From: Pseudomonas mendocina
GTDB taxonomy: Bacteria; Pseudomonadota; Gammaproteobacteria; Pseudomonadales; Pseudomonadaceae
Length of the DNA: 64,000 nt
Reading direction: 5' to 3'
Assembly (NCBI RefSeq): GCF_900636545.1
Contig: NZ_LR134290.1
Span: 4,216,001-4,280,000, forward strand
Shown here: positions 1 to 11,564 of the stretch, piece after piece
Layout of the letters: every line of letters begins with the position of its first letter
How positions within the stretch are numbered: position 1 is the stretch's first letter
Position numbers and translations under genes: made by a program
The notes under the pieces: generated by a model
Told to the model about the DNA's origin: nothing
What the model saw: only the letters and a program-made list of their open reading frames with translations
Database searches by the model: none

Positions 1-2364
<2,364 letters not shown>

Positions 2365-2417
2365 TTAAGCTCGGCGCCACAGAGAGTGGCGCCGTGATCC
2401 GCCAAGGGGATATGAGA

Positions 2418-3029
2418 ATGATGAAACGGAATCTGCTGGTCATCGGCCTGGCCGGCCTGCTCAGCGCCTGTGGCTTCCAGCTGCGCGGCACCGGCGATGT
2501 GCAGTTCGCCCTCAAGGAACTCGACGTCAGCGCACGCGACGCCTACGGCGAGACGGTGCAGCAGGTGCGTGACGTGCTGGAGGACAATGGTGTCCGTGTA
2601 TACGCAGGCGCGCCCTACAAGCTGGTGATCGCCCGCGAAACCGAGAACCGCCGTAGCGCCAGCTACAACAGCGGCGCTCGTACTGCAGAGTATGAGCTGA
2701 CCATGGCGCTGGACTACGAGATCCGCGGCGCGCAGGACCTGTTGCTGACCGGCAACAAGGTCGAGGTACAGAATTACTACCAGCAGGACGACAACAACCT
2801 GGCCGGCTCCGACCAGGAAGCTGCGCAACTGCGCAGTGAGCTGCGCCGCGAGATGATCCAGCAGCTCACGCAGAACCTGCAGCAGATCACCCCGGCCCAG
2901 CTCGACCAGCTGCAGCAAACTGCCGAAGCCCGTGCCAAGGCGGAAGCCGAAGCGCTGGAAGCGGCTCGCCGCACTCGCGAGAGCCAGGTTGCACCGCAGC
3001 AATCGCCGATCGAACTGCCGATCCAGTAA
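2418..3029 (+). CDS. lptE: LPS-assembly lipoprotein LptE
   Basis: Outer-membrane lipoprotein that plugs the LptD barrel and helps deliver lipopolysaccharide to the cell surface. The 203-residue product has a lipoprotein signal with lipobox LSAC (lipidated Cys about residue 18) followed by the family signature CGFQLRG. The C-terminal third is Gln/Ala rich and helical ([20 protein letters not shown]). Three Met codons lie close together (2412, 2418, 2421). The AAGGGGA ribosome site at 2404-2410 is only one base from 2412 but seven from 2418, so 2418 is preferred. It sits between leuS and holA, the standard Pseudomonas order. Confidence 0.93.
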   Translation: MMKRNLLVIGLAGLLSACGFQLRGTGDVQFALKELDVSARDAYGETVQQVRDVLEDNGVRVYAGAPYKLVIARETENRRSASYNSGARTAEYELTMALDYEIRGAQDLLLTGNKVEVQNYYQQDDNNLAGSDQEAAQLRSELRREMIQQLTQNLQQITPAQLDQLQQTAEARAKAEAEALEAARRTRESQVAPQQSPIELPIQ

Positions 3030-3084
3030 GGCAACGGGGCTGCGTTTGCGGCCCCTCGCCCACTCGCCTCATGACATCACCTCG

Positions 3085-4113
3085 ATGAAGCTCGCCCCCG
3101 CCCAGCTCGGCAAACACCTGCAAGGCTCGCTTGTGCCTGTCTACGCGATCAGCGGTGACGAGCCGCTGCTTTGCCAGGAAACCGCCGATGCCATCCGCAA
3201 TGCCTGCCGTCAGCAGGGGTTCGGCGAGCGTCAGGTGTTCAATGCCGAAGCCAACTTCGACTGGGGCAACCTGCTGCAGGCAGGCGCCAGCCTGTCACTA
3301 TTCGCTGAAAAGCGTCTGCTGGAGCTGCGCCTGCCGTCCGGCAAGCCGGGCGACAAAGGTGCCGCTGCCCTGCTGGAATATCTCGCCCGCCCGCCGGAAG
3401 ACACGGTCCTGCTGCTGAGCCTGCCCAAGCTAGACGGCAGCACGCAAAAATCCAAATGGGCCAAGGCGCTGATCGACGGCCAGGCGAGCCAGTTCATCCA
3501 GATCTGGCCCGTGGACGCCAACCAACTGCCGCAGTGGATTCGTCAGCGCCTGGCACAAGCCGGTCTGAATGCTAGCGCGGACGCAGTGGAAATGATCGCC
3601 GCCCGAGTCGAAGGCAACCTGCTGGCCGCTGCTCAGGAAGTGGAAAAGCTCAAGTTGCTTGCCGATGGCAACCAGGTCGACGCCGAAACCGTTCAGGCCG
3701 CCGTGGCCGACAGCGCCCGGTTCGACGTGTTCGGCCTGATCGACTGCGCCCTCGGTGGCGACGCTGCTCATGCCCTGCGCATGCTCGAAGGCCTACGTGG
3801 CGAAGGCGTGGAAACCCCGGTAATTCTCTGGGCCCTGGCCCGCGAGATTCGCCTGCTGGCCGGCATCGCCCATCAGCAGAGCCAGGGAATCCCTTTGGAT
3901 AAGGCCTTCTCCAGTGCCCGCCCGCCGGTCTGGGACAAACGACGGCCGCTGGTTTCCAAGGCATTGCAGCGCCATAGCAGCAAACGCTGGGGCCAGTTGT
4001 TGCAGCAGGCGCAGCTGATCGACGCGCAGATCAAGGGGCAGGCGCCTGGTGATCCATGGAGCGATCTGGCCATGCTGACCCTGCAGTTGTCCGGGCAGCG
4101 GATGCGCCTGTAA
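3085..4113 (+). CDS. holA: DNA polymerase III delta subunit
   Basis: Delta subunit of the clamp loader that opens the beta sliding clamp. The 342-residue product shows the family N-terminus (MKLAPAQLGKHLQG...VPVYAISGDEPLL), the AAA+-like core without a functional P-loop and the helical collar domain (FDVFGLIDCALGGDAAHALRMLEGL). It begins 55 bases after lptE and most likely shares its transcript. Reading frame is open further upstream, but ATG 3085 gives the conserved N-terminus directly. Length is normal for the family. Confidence 0.95.
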   Translation: MKLAPAQLGKHLQGSLVPVYAISGDEPLLCQETADAIRNACRQQGFGERQVFNAEANFDWGNLLQAGASLSLFAEKRLLELRLPSGKPGDKGAAALLEYLARPPEDTVLLLSLPKLDGSTQKSKWAKALIDGQASQFIQIWPVDANQLPQWIRQRLAQAGLNASADAVEMIAARVEGNLLAAAQEVEKLKLLADGNQVDAETVQAAVADSARFDVFGLIDCALGGDAAHALRMLEGLRGEGVETPVILWALAREIRLLAGIAHQQSQGIPLDKAFSSARPPVWDKRRPLVSKALQRHSSKRWGQLLQQAQLIDAQIKGQAPGDPWSDLAMLTLQLSGQRMRL

Positions 4114-4230
4114 TTGTTGCTATCTGCCTCCATATAGCCCCATTCAGACCGCAATCTGGACATTTTCCGTACAGCGGCGCATAGTCCGCGCCGTCTGCAG
4201 TGGCGCAGACAGCTCGCATGAGGAAACGCC

Positions 4231-4425
4231 ATGAGCAAGAAAGCCGGTAAACGGCCGAACAAGGCCAAATCCATCGTCGCCCAGCCCCTGTTTCGTTCCC
4301 GCCAGGAACGACCACAGAAAGGCAAAGGCAGCTACCGCCGTGAAGCCTCCCACAATTGGGAGGCTTCTTGCTTTATGGGTTTCTTCGCTACGCTGGTAGC
4401 CCAGAATTCAGTGCGAGCATGCTAA
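4231..4425 (+). CDS. arfA: Alternative ribosome-rescue factor A
   Basis: ArfA recruits release factor RF2 to ribosomes stalled on mRNAs lacking a stop codon and is a back-up for tmRNA. The 64-residue product has the family core AQPLFRSRQE...KGKGSYRRE. A perfect GC-rich hairpin lies inside the coding region (listed separately at 4342-4374), just after the KGKGSY block. In known arfA genes such a hairpin truncates the mRNA so the transcript is itself non-stop and only a shortened, active protein is made when tmRNA fails. The residues after the hairpin (from about 45 onward, FMGFFATLVAQ...) are hydrophobic, as expected of the unstable full-length tail. GAGGAAA precedes ATG 4231. Stand-alone gene between holA and sltB3. 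Confidence 0.9.
   Translation: MSKKAGKRPNKAKSIVAQPLFRSRQERPQKGKGSYRREASHNWEASCFMGFFATLVAQNSVRAC
4342..4374 (+). terminator. Terminator-like hairpin within arfA
   Basis: Arms GAAGCCTCCCA (4342-4352) and TGGGAGGCTTC (4357-4367) form an 11-bp perfect stem with loop CAAT, followed by TTGCTTT. It lies inside the arfA reading frame, about 50 bases before the stop codon. By analogy with characterised arfA genes it acts as a terminator or RNase III site and produces a non-stop arfA mRNA. Confidence 0.85.
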
Positions 4426-4458
4426 GGTAGCAGCCTGCTTAAACGCCTTGAGATAGAC

Positions 4459-5715
4459 ATGCCACACCAGTTTCCGCGTCGCGCCCTGGCCCTGCTTCCT
4501 CTCCTGCTGCTGGCGGCCTGCGCCCAGGCCCCGGCGGAGAACCTGCCCGCAGCAACGTCCCCGGCTGCGGCCCAGACATCAACCGAAGAACCGCTGACCA
4601 GTTTCGCCGACTGGCGTCAGGCACTGCGCAGCGAAGCGATTGCCGCAGGCATCGACGCGGCGCTGTTCGATCGCGTATTCGCCGGCGTCACGCCTGACCC
4701 GGCCGTGCTCAAGGCCGACAGCAGCCAGCCCGAATTCACCCGCCCGGTCTGGGAATATCTCGACGGCGCCGTATCCTCCAGCCGTATTGGTCGCGGCCGT
4801 GTACTGTTGGCCCAGCACAGCCTGGTGCTGGAACGCATCGAGCAGCAATACGGTGTCGAAGCCCCGATCCTGGTGGCCATCTGGGGCCTGGAAAGCAATT
4901 TCGGCAACAACATCGGCAGCCACAGCGTGATTCGCTCTCTCGCCACCCTGGCGTACGACGGTCGCCGCCAGGGCTTCTGGCGCGTGCAGTTGCTGGCCGC
5001 GCTGCAGATACTGCAGAACGGCGACGTGTCCAGCGAACGCATGATCGGCTCCTGGGCCGGCGCCATGGGCCAGACTCAGTTCATGCCAACCACCTACAAC
5101 CAGCATGCAGTGGACTTCGACGGTGACGGCAAACGTGACCTGTGGGGCTCCTCGACCGACGCACTGGCCTCGGCCGCGCACTACCTGCAGGCCTCCGGCT
5201 GGCAGCGCGGCCAGCCTTGGGGCTTCGAGGTGAATCTGCCCAATGGCTTCGACTACGCCCTGGCCGACCCCGATCAGCGCCGCACGCTGGCAGAATGGGC
5301 GGAGCTCGGCGTACGCCCGCTGGCGCCGACCGGCGCAGCCGCCAGTGCCCGCGCCAGCCTGCAGCTGCCTGCCGGCCACAAAGGCCCGGCCTTCCTCTTG
5401 CTGGATAACTTCCGCAGCATCCTCAAGTACAACAACTCCACGTCCTACGCGCTGGCCATCGGCCTGCTTGCCGACAACCTGCTGCGTCCAAGCGAAGTCA
5501 AAGGGCAGTGGCCGCGCGGCGAACGCCAGCTGGGTCGTAGCGAACGCGTCGAATTGCAGGAACTGCTGACCAAGGCAGGATTCGATCCCGGCCCGGCGGA
5601 CGGAATCATCGGCGCCAATACGCGCAAGGCCATCCGCGCCCTGCAGCTGCAATTGAACTGGCCGGCCGACGGTTATCCGAACGGCGAACTCCTGCAACAG
5701 CTGCGCGCTCGCTGA
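4459..5715 (+). CDS. sltB3: Lytic murein transglycosylase, SltB3-like lipoprotein
   Basis: Cleaves the glycan strands of peptidoglycan to 1,6-anhydromuramyl ends, probably at the outer membrane. The 418-residue product has a lipoprotein signal (LLLLAAC, Cys21), an MltB-type SLT_2 catalytic domain with the catalytic Glu in WGLESNFG (E145) and the GAMGQTQFMP motif, and a C-terminal peptidoglycan-binding domain (about 355-415, FDPGPADGIIGANTRKAIRALQ). This domain order matches P. aeruginosa SltB3; the symbol is given on domain order and position between holA and lipA. ATG 4459 follows a weak GAG site. A second MltB-family enzyme is encoded at 10536-11546. Confidence 0.88.
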   Translation: MPHQFPRRALALLPLLLLAACAQAPAENLPAATSPAAAQTSTEEPLTSFADWRQALRSEAIAAGIDAALFDRVFAGVTPDPAVLKADSSQPEFTRPVWEYLDGAVSSSRIGRGRVLLAQHSLVLERIEQQYGVEAPILVAIWGLESNFGNNIGSHSVIRSLATLAYDGRRQGFWRVQLLAALQILQNGDVSSERMIGSWAGAMGQTQFMPTTYNQHAVDFDGDGKRDLWGSSTDALASAAHYLQASGWQRGQPWGFEVNLPNGFDYALADPDQRRTLAEWAELGVRPLAPTGAAASARASLQLPAGHKGPAFLLLDNFRSILKYNNSTSYALAIGLLADNLLRPSEVKGQWPRGERQLGRSERVELQELLTKAGFDPGPADGIIGANTRKAIRALQLQLNWPADGYPNGELLQQLRAR

Positions 5716-5847
5716 GGCCATGCGGAGCTGACACCCGCCGCGTTTGTCGACAGACGGCCTCAGCGTCTGCATACACCTTCTGTGGTAGACTGGTGGGCGG
5801 CCAAAAGCCACCTGCCCACGGAGCCTCTACCGGAGCCCAGATTTCCG

Positions 5848-6900
5848 ATGTCCGACACCTCCTCGCCCAAATCCGTCGCCAGTGGCGAAAAATTCCGCAC
5901 CGCCCAAGGCATCACCGCGATCAAGGATGGTCAGAAGCGCCGTGCTGCGGCAGAACCCCAGGTTTTTGAACCCAAGCCCAAGTGGCTGCGGGTCAAGGCT
6001 CCTGGCGGTAGCCGTTTCGAGGCGGTCAAGCGCAACGTCGGCGAACATCGCCTGAGCACCGTTTGCCAGGAGTCGCACTGCCCGAACATGGGTGAGTGCT
6101 GGTCCAACGGCACCGCTACCATCATGCTCATGGGCTCGGTGTGCACCCGCGCCTGCCGCTTCTGCGCCGTGGACACCGGCAACCCCAATGGCTGGCTGGA
6201 TCTGGAAGAGCCGCAGAACACCGCCAAGTCGGTGGAGCTGATGGCCCTGCGTTATATCGTGCTGACCTCGGTGGACCGTGACGACCTCGAAGACGGCGGC
6301 GCCGGCCACTATGCAGCCTGCGTGCGAGCGATCAAGGAAAACACCCCGCAGGTGGTGGTCGAGGCCCTGACCCCGGATTTCGATGGCGATCACCAGGCCA
6401 TCGAACGCGTGGTCGACTCCGGCCTGGAAGTCTTCGCACAGAACGTCGAGACGGTCAAACGCCTCACTCACGTGGTCCGCGACCCTCGTGCCGGCTACGA
6501 GAAAACCCTCAAGGTGCTCGAGCACGCCAAGAAGCACCGCCCCGACGTGCTGACCAAGACCAGCCTGATGCTGGGCCTGGGCGAAACCGACGAAGAGATC
6601 ATCGAGACCATGGATGACCTGCGCGCCATCGGCGTGGACATCCTCACCCTCGGCCAGTACCTGCAGCCGACGCGCAACCACCTCAAGGTGCAGCGCTGGG
6701 TCAGCCCTGAAGAGTTCAATCGCTTCCGTGACATCGGCCTGGAGAAAGGCTTCATGGAAGTCGCCGCCGGCCCGCTGGTGCGCTCCAGCTACCGCGCTGA
6801 CCGCGTGTTCGAGAAGAACAACCTGGGCCTCGCTGCACCGGTTCCAGTGCCGGGCCAGGAAGTCAACGCCAGCCTCATTCCGGCGCTGAATCTGAACTGA
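5848..6900 (+). CDS. lipA: Lipoyl synthase
   Basis: Radical SAM enzyme that inserts two sulfurs into protein-bound octanoyl groups to make lipoyl cofactors. The 350-residue product shows both cluster motifs: the auxiliary CxxxxCxxxxxC (C73, C78, C84) and the radical SAM CxxxCxxC (C99, C103, C106), followed by the RSSYRA C-terminal signature. ATG 5848 is chosen because the family N-terminus ([16 protein letters not shown]) follows closely; the frame is open to 5782 but those residues are not family-like. It converges on lipB, which makes the octanoyl substrate protein. Confidence 0.96.
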   Translation: MSDTSSPKSVASGEKFRTAQGITAIKDGQKRRAAAEPQVFEPKPKWLRVKAPGGSRFEAVKRNVGEHRLSTVCQESHCPNMGECWSNGTATIMLMGSVCTRACRFCAVDTGNPNGWLDLEEPQNTAKSVELMALRYIVLTSVDRDDLEDGGAGHYAACVRAIKENTPQVVVEALTPDFDGDHQAIERVVDSGLEVFAQNVETVKRLTHVVRDPRAGYEKTLKVLEHAKKHRPDVLTKTSLMLGLGETDEEIIETMDDLRAIGVDILTLGQYLQPTRNHLKVQRWVSPEEFNRFRDIGLEKGFMEVAAGPLVRSSYRADRVFEKNNLGLAAPVPVPGQEVNASLIPALNLN

Positions 6901-6917
6901 CCTCTTCACGACAGACG

Positions 6918-6945
6918 AAAGGGACGCCTCGGCGTCCCTTTTCGT
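6918..6945 (+). terminator. lipA rho-independent terminator
   Basis: Inverted repeat AAAGGGACGCC / GGCGTCCCTTT (6918-6941) followed by T-rich sequence, 18 bases after the lipA stop. The two arms almost abut, so the top of the stem opens to form the loop. Confidence 0.85.
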
Positions 6946-7101
6946 TGCTGACAGGGCCGTAGGGCGTACCGGGACGCTGGCCGCTCGGAAGCAGTACGCC
7001 ATTGGAGCTTCAGGTGATCGTCGTGCTGCCAGACCCTGGCGGACTGTTCGCTTCGCTCCTGAGTACGCCCTACGAGATGACAGTTCTCGCAGGATAAACG
7101 C

Positions 7102-7131
7102 AAGGGGCACCCATGGCGCCCCTTTGTTTTT
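7102..7131. terminator. Hairpin terminator between lipA and lipB
   Basis: Stem AGGGGC (7103-7108) with GCCCCT (7118-7123), extended by CC/GG after one mismatch. The plus strand continues into TTGTTTTTCT, while the minus strand runs into TTGCGTTTA. It therefore looks stronger in the plus direction but could also end lipB transcription. Between this and the lipA terminator lies an unassigned 110 bp bounded by inverted copies of GTAGGGCGTAC (6959-6969) and GTACGCCCTAC (7063-7073). Confidence 0.65.
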
Positions 7132-7138
7132 CTACTGT

Positions 7139-7765
7139 TTAGCGAAATCCCAACCTGTCGCGCAGCGTCTTCTCCAGCCGTTGTGCCACCTCGTCGAGCG
7201 CAGGCGGCGCTTGCAACAAATCACGCATCTGCACCATCTTCAGCCCGGCATAGCCACAGGGGTTGATGCGCTGGAAGGGCGTCATGTCCATATCGACATT
7301 CAGCGCCAGGCCGTGGAACGAGCAGCCACGACTGACTCGCAGGCCCAGGGACGCGATCTTGTCACCTGCCACATATACACCTGGCGCATCCGCCTTGGGC
7401 GCAGCCTCGATGCCATAGCCAGCCAGCAGATCGACCAGGCTTTGCTCCATGGCCGTGACCAGCTCACGCACGCCAAGATCGAGGCGACGCAGATCGAGCA
7501 TCAGATAGGCCACCAGTTGGCCAGGGCCGTGATAGGTCACCTGGCCGCCACGCTCGACCTGAATCACCGGGATATCACCGGGCGCCAGCAGGTGCTCCGC
7601 CTTCCCAGCCTGGCCCTGGGTGAACACCTTGGGATGCTGCAGTAACCAGATTTCATCCGGGGTCTGCGCGTCGCGTTCGGTGGTAAGACGGCGCATGGCC
7701 TCCAGCGTGGGCTGGTAGTCGACCAACCCGAGGTGACGAACGACTAGCTCGGGCATGAGGATCAC
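7139..7765 (-). CDS. lipB: Octanoyl-[ACP]:protein octanoyltransferase
   Basis: Transfers octanoate from acyl carrier protein to the lipoyl domains of dehydrogenases, the step before LipA. The 208-residue product has the family motif [16 protein letters not shown], the catalytic Lys in GDKIASLG (K136) and the catalytic Cys in NPCGY (C170). Its start overlaps the stop of the DUF493 gene by four bases (ATGA type), so the two are translationally coupled. An alternative Met lies four codons in. Confidence 0.96.
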   Translation of the reverse strand: MILMPELVVRHLGLVDYQPTLEAMRRLTTERDAQTPDEIWLLQHPKVFTQGQAGKAEHLLAPGDIPVIQVERGGQVTYHGPGQLVAYLMLDLRRLDLGVRELVTAMEQSLVDLLAGYGIEAAPKADAPGVYVAGDKIASLGLRVSRGCSFHGLALNVDMDMTPFQRINPCGYAGLKMVQMRDLLQAPPALDEVAQRLEKTLRDRLGFR

Positions 7766-8040
7766 AGCACCATGTGCACGCGACCGGTCGCCCGAAGGTC
7801 GACGTGAATCGCCTGCAGTTGCTCGACGCTGGTCGCGGTGATTAGCACCTGAACGGAGAGGAAGTTGCCATTGCGGCTATCCCGCATCACCAGGGTCGAG
7901 GCGTCCAGGTCCGGGGCGTGACGCTGGATCACTTCGATCACCAGGTCAGAGAAACCATCGCCGGCAGTGCCTATTACCTTGATCGGGTAACGCTCGCAGG
8001 GGAACTCGATTTTGGGTGGTTGAACGTCGGTATCGGTCAT
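7762..8040 (-). CDS. YbeD/DUF493 family protein
   Basis: A 92-residue protein with the DUF493 (UPF0250) pattern: [11 protein letters not shown] near the N-terminus and an alternating small alpha/beta fold ending in TGRVHMVL. Homologues regularly precede lipB. The E. coli protein YbeD has an ACT-like fold, and a regulatory role in lipoate metabolism has been suggested but is not established. It overlaps lipB by four bases, so the two probably form an operon read from a promoter between 8041 and 8145. Confidence 0.9.
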   Translation of the reverse strand: MTDTDVQPPKIEFPCERYPIKVIGTAGDGFSDLVIEVIQRHAPDLDASTLVMRDSRNGNFLSVQVLITATSVEQLQAIHVDLRATGRVHMVL

Positions 8041-8145
8041 GTCATCACCGGGCTCATGGCCCGTCCAGAAAGGTCCGCCACGAATTGGAGCGGACTGGAT
8101 AAGTCAGGCGCCTCGACGAGGCGGTCAATACAAGGTGGCTAAATG

Positions 8146-8200
8146 AAACGGCGGAGCAGCACCCTTTACAGTACGTAAATGGGCCCTGCTCCGCCGTTTT
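8146..8200 (-). terminator. dacC terminator
   Basis: Long hairpin with arms CGGCGGAGCAG (8149-8159) and CTGCTCCGCCG (8186-8196), lengthened by flanking AAA/TTT and by an inner CCCTTTA/TAAATGGG pairing. It lies 42 bases beyond the dacC stop and ends the minus-strand cell-wall transcript before the DUF493-lipB unit. Confidence 0.85.
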
Positions 8201-8241
8201 CAATGCTCAGCGACAATGTCGGTCGCTGCTGGCGTCTCCGG

Positions 8242-9417
8242 TCAGTTGAACAGACCGAAGAAGAACAGGCGGATGCTGTCCCACAGACGACGCAGCAGGC
8301 CGCCCTCTTCTACCGACTGCAGCGCCACCAGATCAGTGCTGCGCACCACTTCGTCACCCAGTTTGACTTCGACCTTGCCGATCACGTCACCCTGCTGGAT
8401 CGGTGCTATCAGTTGCGGATTGAGCGTCATGCTCGCCTGCAATTTTTCCAGTTGGCCCTTGGGCATGGTCATGGTCAGGTCTTCGGCCAGGCCGGCCTTG
8501 ACCTGATTCGTGGCGCCTTTCCACACGGTGGCCTGGGCCAGCTCGGTACCTTTCTGATAGAAGGTGCGGCTTTCGAAGAAGCGGAAACCGTAGGTCAGCA
8601 GCTTCTGGGTTTCCGCTGCACGGGCCTGCTCGCTGTCGGTACCGAATACCGAGGTGATCATGCGCGCACCATCGCGCACGGCCGACGCCACCAGGCAGTA
8701 GCCGGCCTCGGAGGTGTGGCCGGTCTTCAGGCCGTCGACGGTACGGTCACGCCACAGCAGCAGGTTGCGGTTGGGCTGCTTGATGTTGTTCCAGAGGAAC
8801 TCCTTCTGCGAGTAGATCGCATAGTGCTCGGCGTCCTCGTTGATGATCGCGCGGGCCAGAATTGCCATGTCATGGGCGCTGGAGTAGTGCTCAGGATGCG
8901 GCAAGCCGGTGGCGTTCATGAAGTGGCTGTTCTTCATGCCCAGGCGCTCGGCAGTGGCATTCATCATGTCGGCGAAGGCATCTTCGCTGCCGGCGATGTA
9001 TTCGGCGATGGCGATGCTGGCGTCGTTGCCGGACTGGATGATAATGCCGTGCAGCAGGTCGTCGACCGTGGCCTGGCTGTTCAGCGGCAGGAACATGGTC
9101 GAGCCACCGGAAGCCGCACCGCCGGTGCGCCACGCGTGCTCGCTGATGGTCACCAGATCCTGCTCGCCGATCTTGCCGTTGCGGATTTCCAGGGTGGCGA
9201 TATAGGCGGTCATCAGCTTGGTCAGGCTGGCTGGCGGCAGACGCTGGTCAGCATTGTTCTCGACCAGGACATTACCGCTGGCGGCGTCCATCAGAACGTA
9301 GGATTTGGCGGCCAGTTGCGGCGCCGCAGGCACCACCTGCTGGTTGGCCATGGCGAGTGGCGCGGCCAGAAGGGTAAGAACCAGTGAAGCACGTTGCACG
9401 AAGCTGGTGATGTTCAT
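8242..9417 (-). CDS. dacC: D-alanyl-D-alanine carboxypeptidase (PBP5/6 type)
   Basis: Low-molecular-mass penicillin-binding protein that trims the terminal D-Ala from peptidoglycan stem peptides in the periplasm. The 391-residue product has a cleavable signal (ending AMA), the three active-site motifs SLTK (S64-K67), SGN (129-131) and KTG (231-233), and a C-terminal amphipathic anchor helix (LRRLWDSIRLFFFGLFN). The start at 9417 is chosen because the upstream in-frame Met would spoil the signal peptide and GAGAGACGG lies just before 9417. It is the last gene of the elongation block that starts with mrdA or further upstream. The P. aeruginosa orthologue is called dacC; dacA is used in other species. 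Confidence 0.94.
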   Translation of the reverse strand: MNITSFVQRASLVLTLLAAPLAMANQQVVPAAPQLAAKSYVLMDAASGNVLVENNADQRLPPASLTKLMTAYIATLEIRNGKIGEQDLVTISEHAWRTGGAASGGSTMFLPLNSQATVDDLLHGIIIQSGNDASIAIAEYIAGSEDAFADMMNATAERLGMKNSHFMNATGLPHPEHYSSAHDMAILARAIINEDAEHYAIYSQKEFLWNNIKQPNRNLLLWRDRTVDGLKTGHTSEAGYCLVASAVRDGARMITSVFGTDSEQARAAETQKLLTYGFRFFESRTFYQKGTELAQATVWKGATNQVKAGLAEDLTMTMPKGQLEKLQASMTLNPQLIAPIQQGDVIGKVEVKLGDEVVRSTDLVALQSVEEGGLLRRLWDSIRLFFFGLFN

Positions 9418-9525
9418 CCGTCTCTCGAAAATCGTTGCATGGGTTGTACGGCCCCAAGGGGCCATCTTTCGACTCGCCAGCAGGCAAGCCTCGGATTAGT
9501 CCGGCAAAAGCCGGTTAAGTTGCCA

Positions 9526-10539
9526 TCAGTCGGCGCGGACCAGCGTGGGCTGGCCAAGGTTGGCCAGGCGCACGCTGCTCTGTAGCTGCTCAGCCTCGCC
9601 CTGATTGCTGATCGGCCCCATTCGGACCCGATGCAGAATCTGCTGGTCGCGTACCACTGAGCTGATGAACACCGGCACACTGCTGGTCTGGGTCAGCTTG
9701 GACTTGAGCAGCTCCGCAGCGTCCGGATTGGCGAAGGCTCCCACCTGGAGATACAGGCCAGAGGCTCCGAGTGAATCGTTTTTTTTTGCGTCGATCTGTA
9801 CCGGCACCACCGCAGCGGCGTGCTGGGCAGGTGGCGGCGCATAGTGCTCGACAACCTGCGGTGCAGGCTGCGCGACTGGCTGGGCAACGGCGGCCTTGGC
9901 CGGCTGGTTGTTGGCCAGCACCAGCGGCACCGGGCGGCCCTGCTGCGCCCACCACTCGTGAGGGTCGATGCCTTCGACCTTGACCCGTGCAGTGCCCTTC
10001 TCGGCATAGCCGAGTTTCTTCGCCGCAGCGAAGGACAGGTCGATGATGCGGTCGGAGTAGAACGGACCTCGGTCGTTGACCCGCAGGATCACGACCTTGC
10101 CGTTCTCCAGGTTGGTGACGCGCACGTAGCTGGGCAGCGGCAGAGTCTTGTGTGCCGCGGTCATGCCGTAAAGGTCGTAGGTCTCGCCGTTGGCCGTGGC
10201 CTGGCCGTGGAACTTGGTGCCATACCAGGAAGCCGGACCGACCGCCTGATAGCGACGGGCATCCTGAATCGGGTAGTACTGCTTGCCAAACACCACATAG
10301 GGGCTGGCCTTGACCGGCCCGTAATGCGGCATGGGAATGGCGTCCTGAATCTTCGAGACGTCAACGTCCCACCATGGCGCGCCATCGCGATGCGGACGGT
10401 TGAAATCATCCGGGCCGGAGATACCGGCCGACTGACCAGGCGTTACCGCAGACTGCGGTGCCCGATTGGAGGAGCAGCTCGCCAGCAACAGCGCTGCCGT
10501 TACGCAGGCTGCCAGCGGCAGCAGTTTGGACGCACTCAT
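9526..10539 (-). CDS. rlpA: Septal ring lytic transglycosylase RlpA
   Basis: Outer-membrane lipoprotein that cleaves denuded glycan strands at the septum. The 337-residue product has lipobox LLASC (Cys22), a double-psi beta-barrel domain (GPASWYGTKFHGQATANGE ... RVNDRGPFYSDRIIDLS) and a C-terminal SPOR domain (about 262-335) that binds naked glycan at division sites. A low-complexity Ala/Pro/Gln linker joins them. The coding strand carries nine consecutive A residues (9779-9787) at the Lys-Lys-Asn before the SPOR domain. The start overlaps the mltB stop (ATGA). Confidence 0.94.
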   Translation of the reverse strand: MSASKLLPLAACVTAALLLASCSSNRAPQSAVTPGQSAGISGPDDFNRPHRDGAPWWDVDVSKIQDAIPMPHYGPVKASPYVVFGKQYYPIQDARRYQAVGPASWYGTKFHGQATANGETYDLYGMTAAHKTLPLPSYVRVTNLENGKVVILRVNDRGPFYSDRIIDLSFAAAKKLGYAEKGTARVKVEGIDPHEWWAQQGRPVPLVLANNQPAKAAVAQPVAQPAPQVVEHYAPPPAQHAAAVVPVQIDAKKNDSLGASGLYLQVGAFANPDAAELLKSKLTQTSSVPVFISSVVRDQQILHRVRMGPISNQGEAEQLQSSVRLANLGQPTLVRAD

Positions 10540-11546
10540 CGATTACCCCGTGCTTCGACCAGTAGCTCGGCCAGTTGATTGACCGCCATGGCATACATCA
10601 CGCTGCGATTGTAGCGGGTGATGGTGTAGAAGTTGGGCAAACCGAACCAGTATTCGTCGCCTTCGGCACCTTCCAGACGAAACGCCGTCACCGGAACGTC
10701 TTCGGCCAGCTCGTCCTGGCTTTTCCAGCCCAGCTCGCGCAGCTCGGCGACGTTCTTCACCGGGTCCAGGCCCTGGGTCAGGCCTTCGTCGACACGAGCT
10801 CCGCTGACCTCGACGCGGCTGGCCACCTGGCCACCGGCCTGCCAGCCGTGACGTTTGAAATAGCTGGCAACACTACCGATGGCATCGGTCGGATTGCTCC
10901 AGATGTTGATGTGGCCGTCGCCGTCGAAGTCCACGGCGTAGGCGCGGAAGCTGCTCGGCATGAACTGCGGCAACCCCATGGCACCGGCATAGGAGCCCTT
11001 GAGCGAAAGCGGATCGACCTGTTCCTCACGAGTCAGCATGAGGAACTCGCGCAGCTCCTTGCGGAAGAACGGCGCGCGCGGCGGATAATCGAAGGCCAGG
11101 GTCGACAATGCGTCCATGACCCGCCAGCTGCCGGTGTTGCCACCGTAGAAGGTTTCCACGCCAATAATGGCGACGATGAATTGCGGTGGTACGCCGTACT
11201 CGGCCTCGGCTTTCTCTAGAGCAGCCTGGTTCTTGCTCCAGAACTCAACACCCTGGGCGATACGCTTGTCGGTGATGAAGATAGGCCGGTATTCCTTCCA
11301 GGGTTTGACCTTCTCAGCCGGACGCGAGATAGCGTCGAGAATCGCCTGCTTGCGCTCGACATCGGCGAACAGGGCATACAGTTGCTCGCTGGCGAAACCG
11401 TAGTCACGGGTCATTTCCTCGACGAACTCGGTCACCTGCGGCGAGTCCTGGTAATCCGCCGCCAACGCCTGGGCGCCGGTGCCGAGCATGCCGGCGATGC
11501 CGACTCCGATGAACGTACGAGCAGCCCAACTGCGCAGAGAATGCAT
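10536..11546 (-). CDS. mltB: Lytic murein transglycosylase B
   Basis: Peptidoglycan lytic transglycosylase. The 336-residue product has a Sec signal (ending AQALAAD) without a lipobox Cys, so it is probably a soluble periplasmic form (SltB1 in P. aeruginosa terms). The catalytic Glu is in IIGVETFYGG (E131), and the GAMGLPQFMPSS and DFDGDG motifs are present. It is flanked by rodA and rlpA; the start is 18 bases after the rodA stop and the end overlaps rlpA. Together these genes supply cutting and synthesis activities for side-wall growth. Confidence 0.95.
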   Translation of the reverse strand: MHSLRSWAARTFIGVGIAGMLGTGAQALAADYQDSPQVTEFVEEMTRDYGFASEQLYALFADVERKQAILDAISRPAEKVKPWKEYRPIFITDKRIAQGVEFWSKNQAALEKAEAEYGVPPQFIVAIIGVETFYGGNTGSWRVMDALSTLAFDYPPRAPFFRKELREFLMLTREEQVDPLSLKGSYAGAMGLPQFMPSSFRAYAVDFDGDGHINIWSNPTDAIGSVASYFKRHGWQAGGQVASRVEVSGARVDEGLTQGLDPVKNVAELRELGWKSQDELAEDVPVTAFRLEGAEGDEYWFGLPNFYTITRYNRSVMYAMAVNQLAELLVEARGNR

Positions 11547-11564
11547 TAACTCAAAACCCCCAAA

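Noticed and set aside
6959..7073. GTAGGGCGTAC and GTACGCCCTAC inverted copies as ends of a mobile element
   Set aside because: Only 11 bp long, no target duplication and no further symmetry; they are more likely pieces of a dispersed Pseudomonas repeat.
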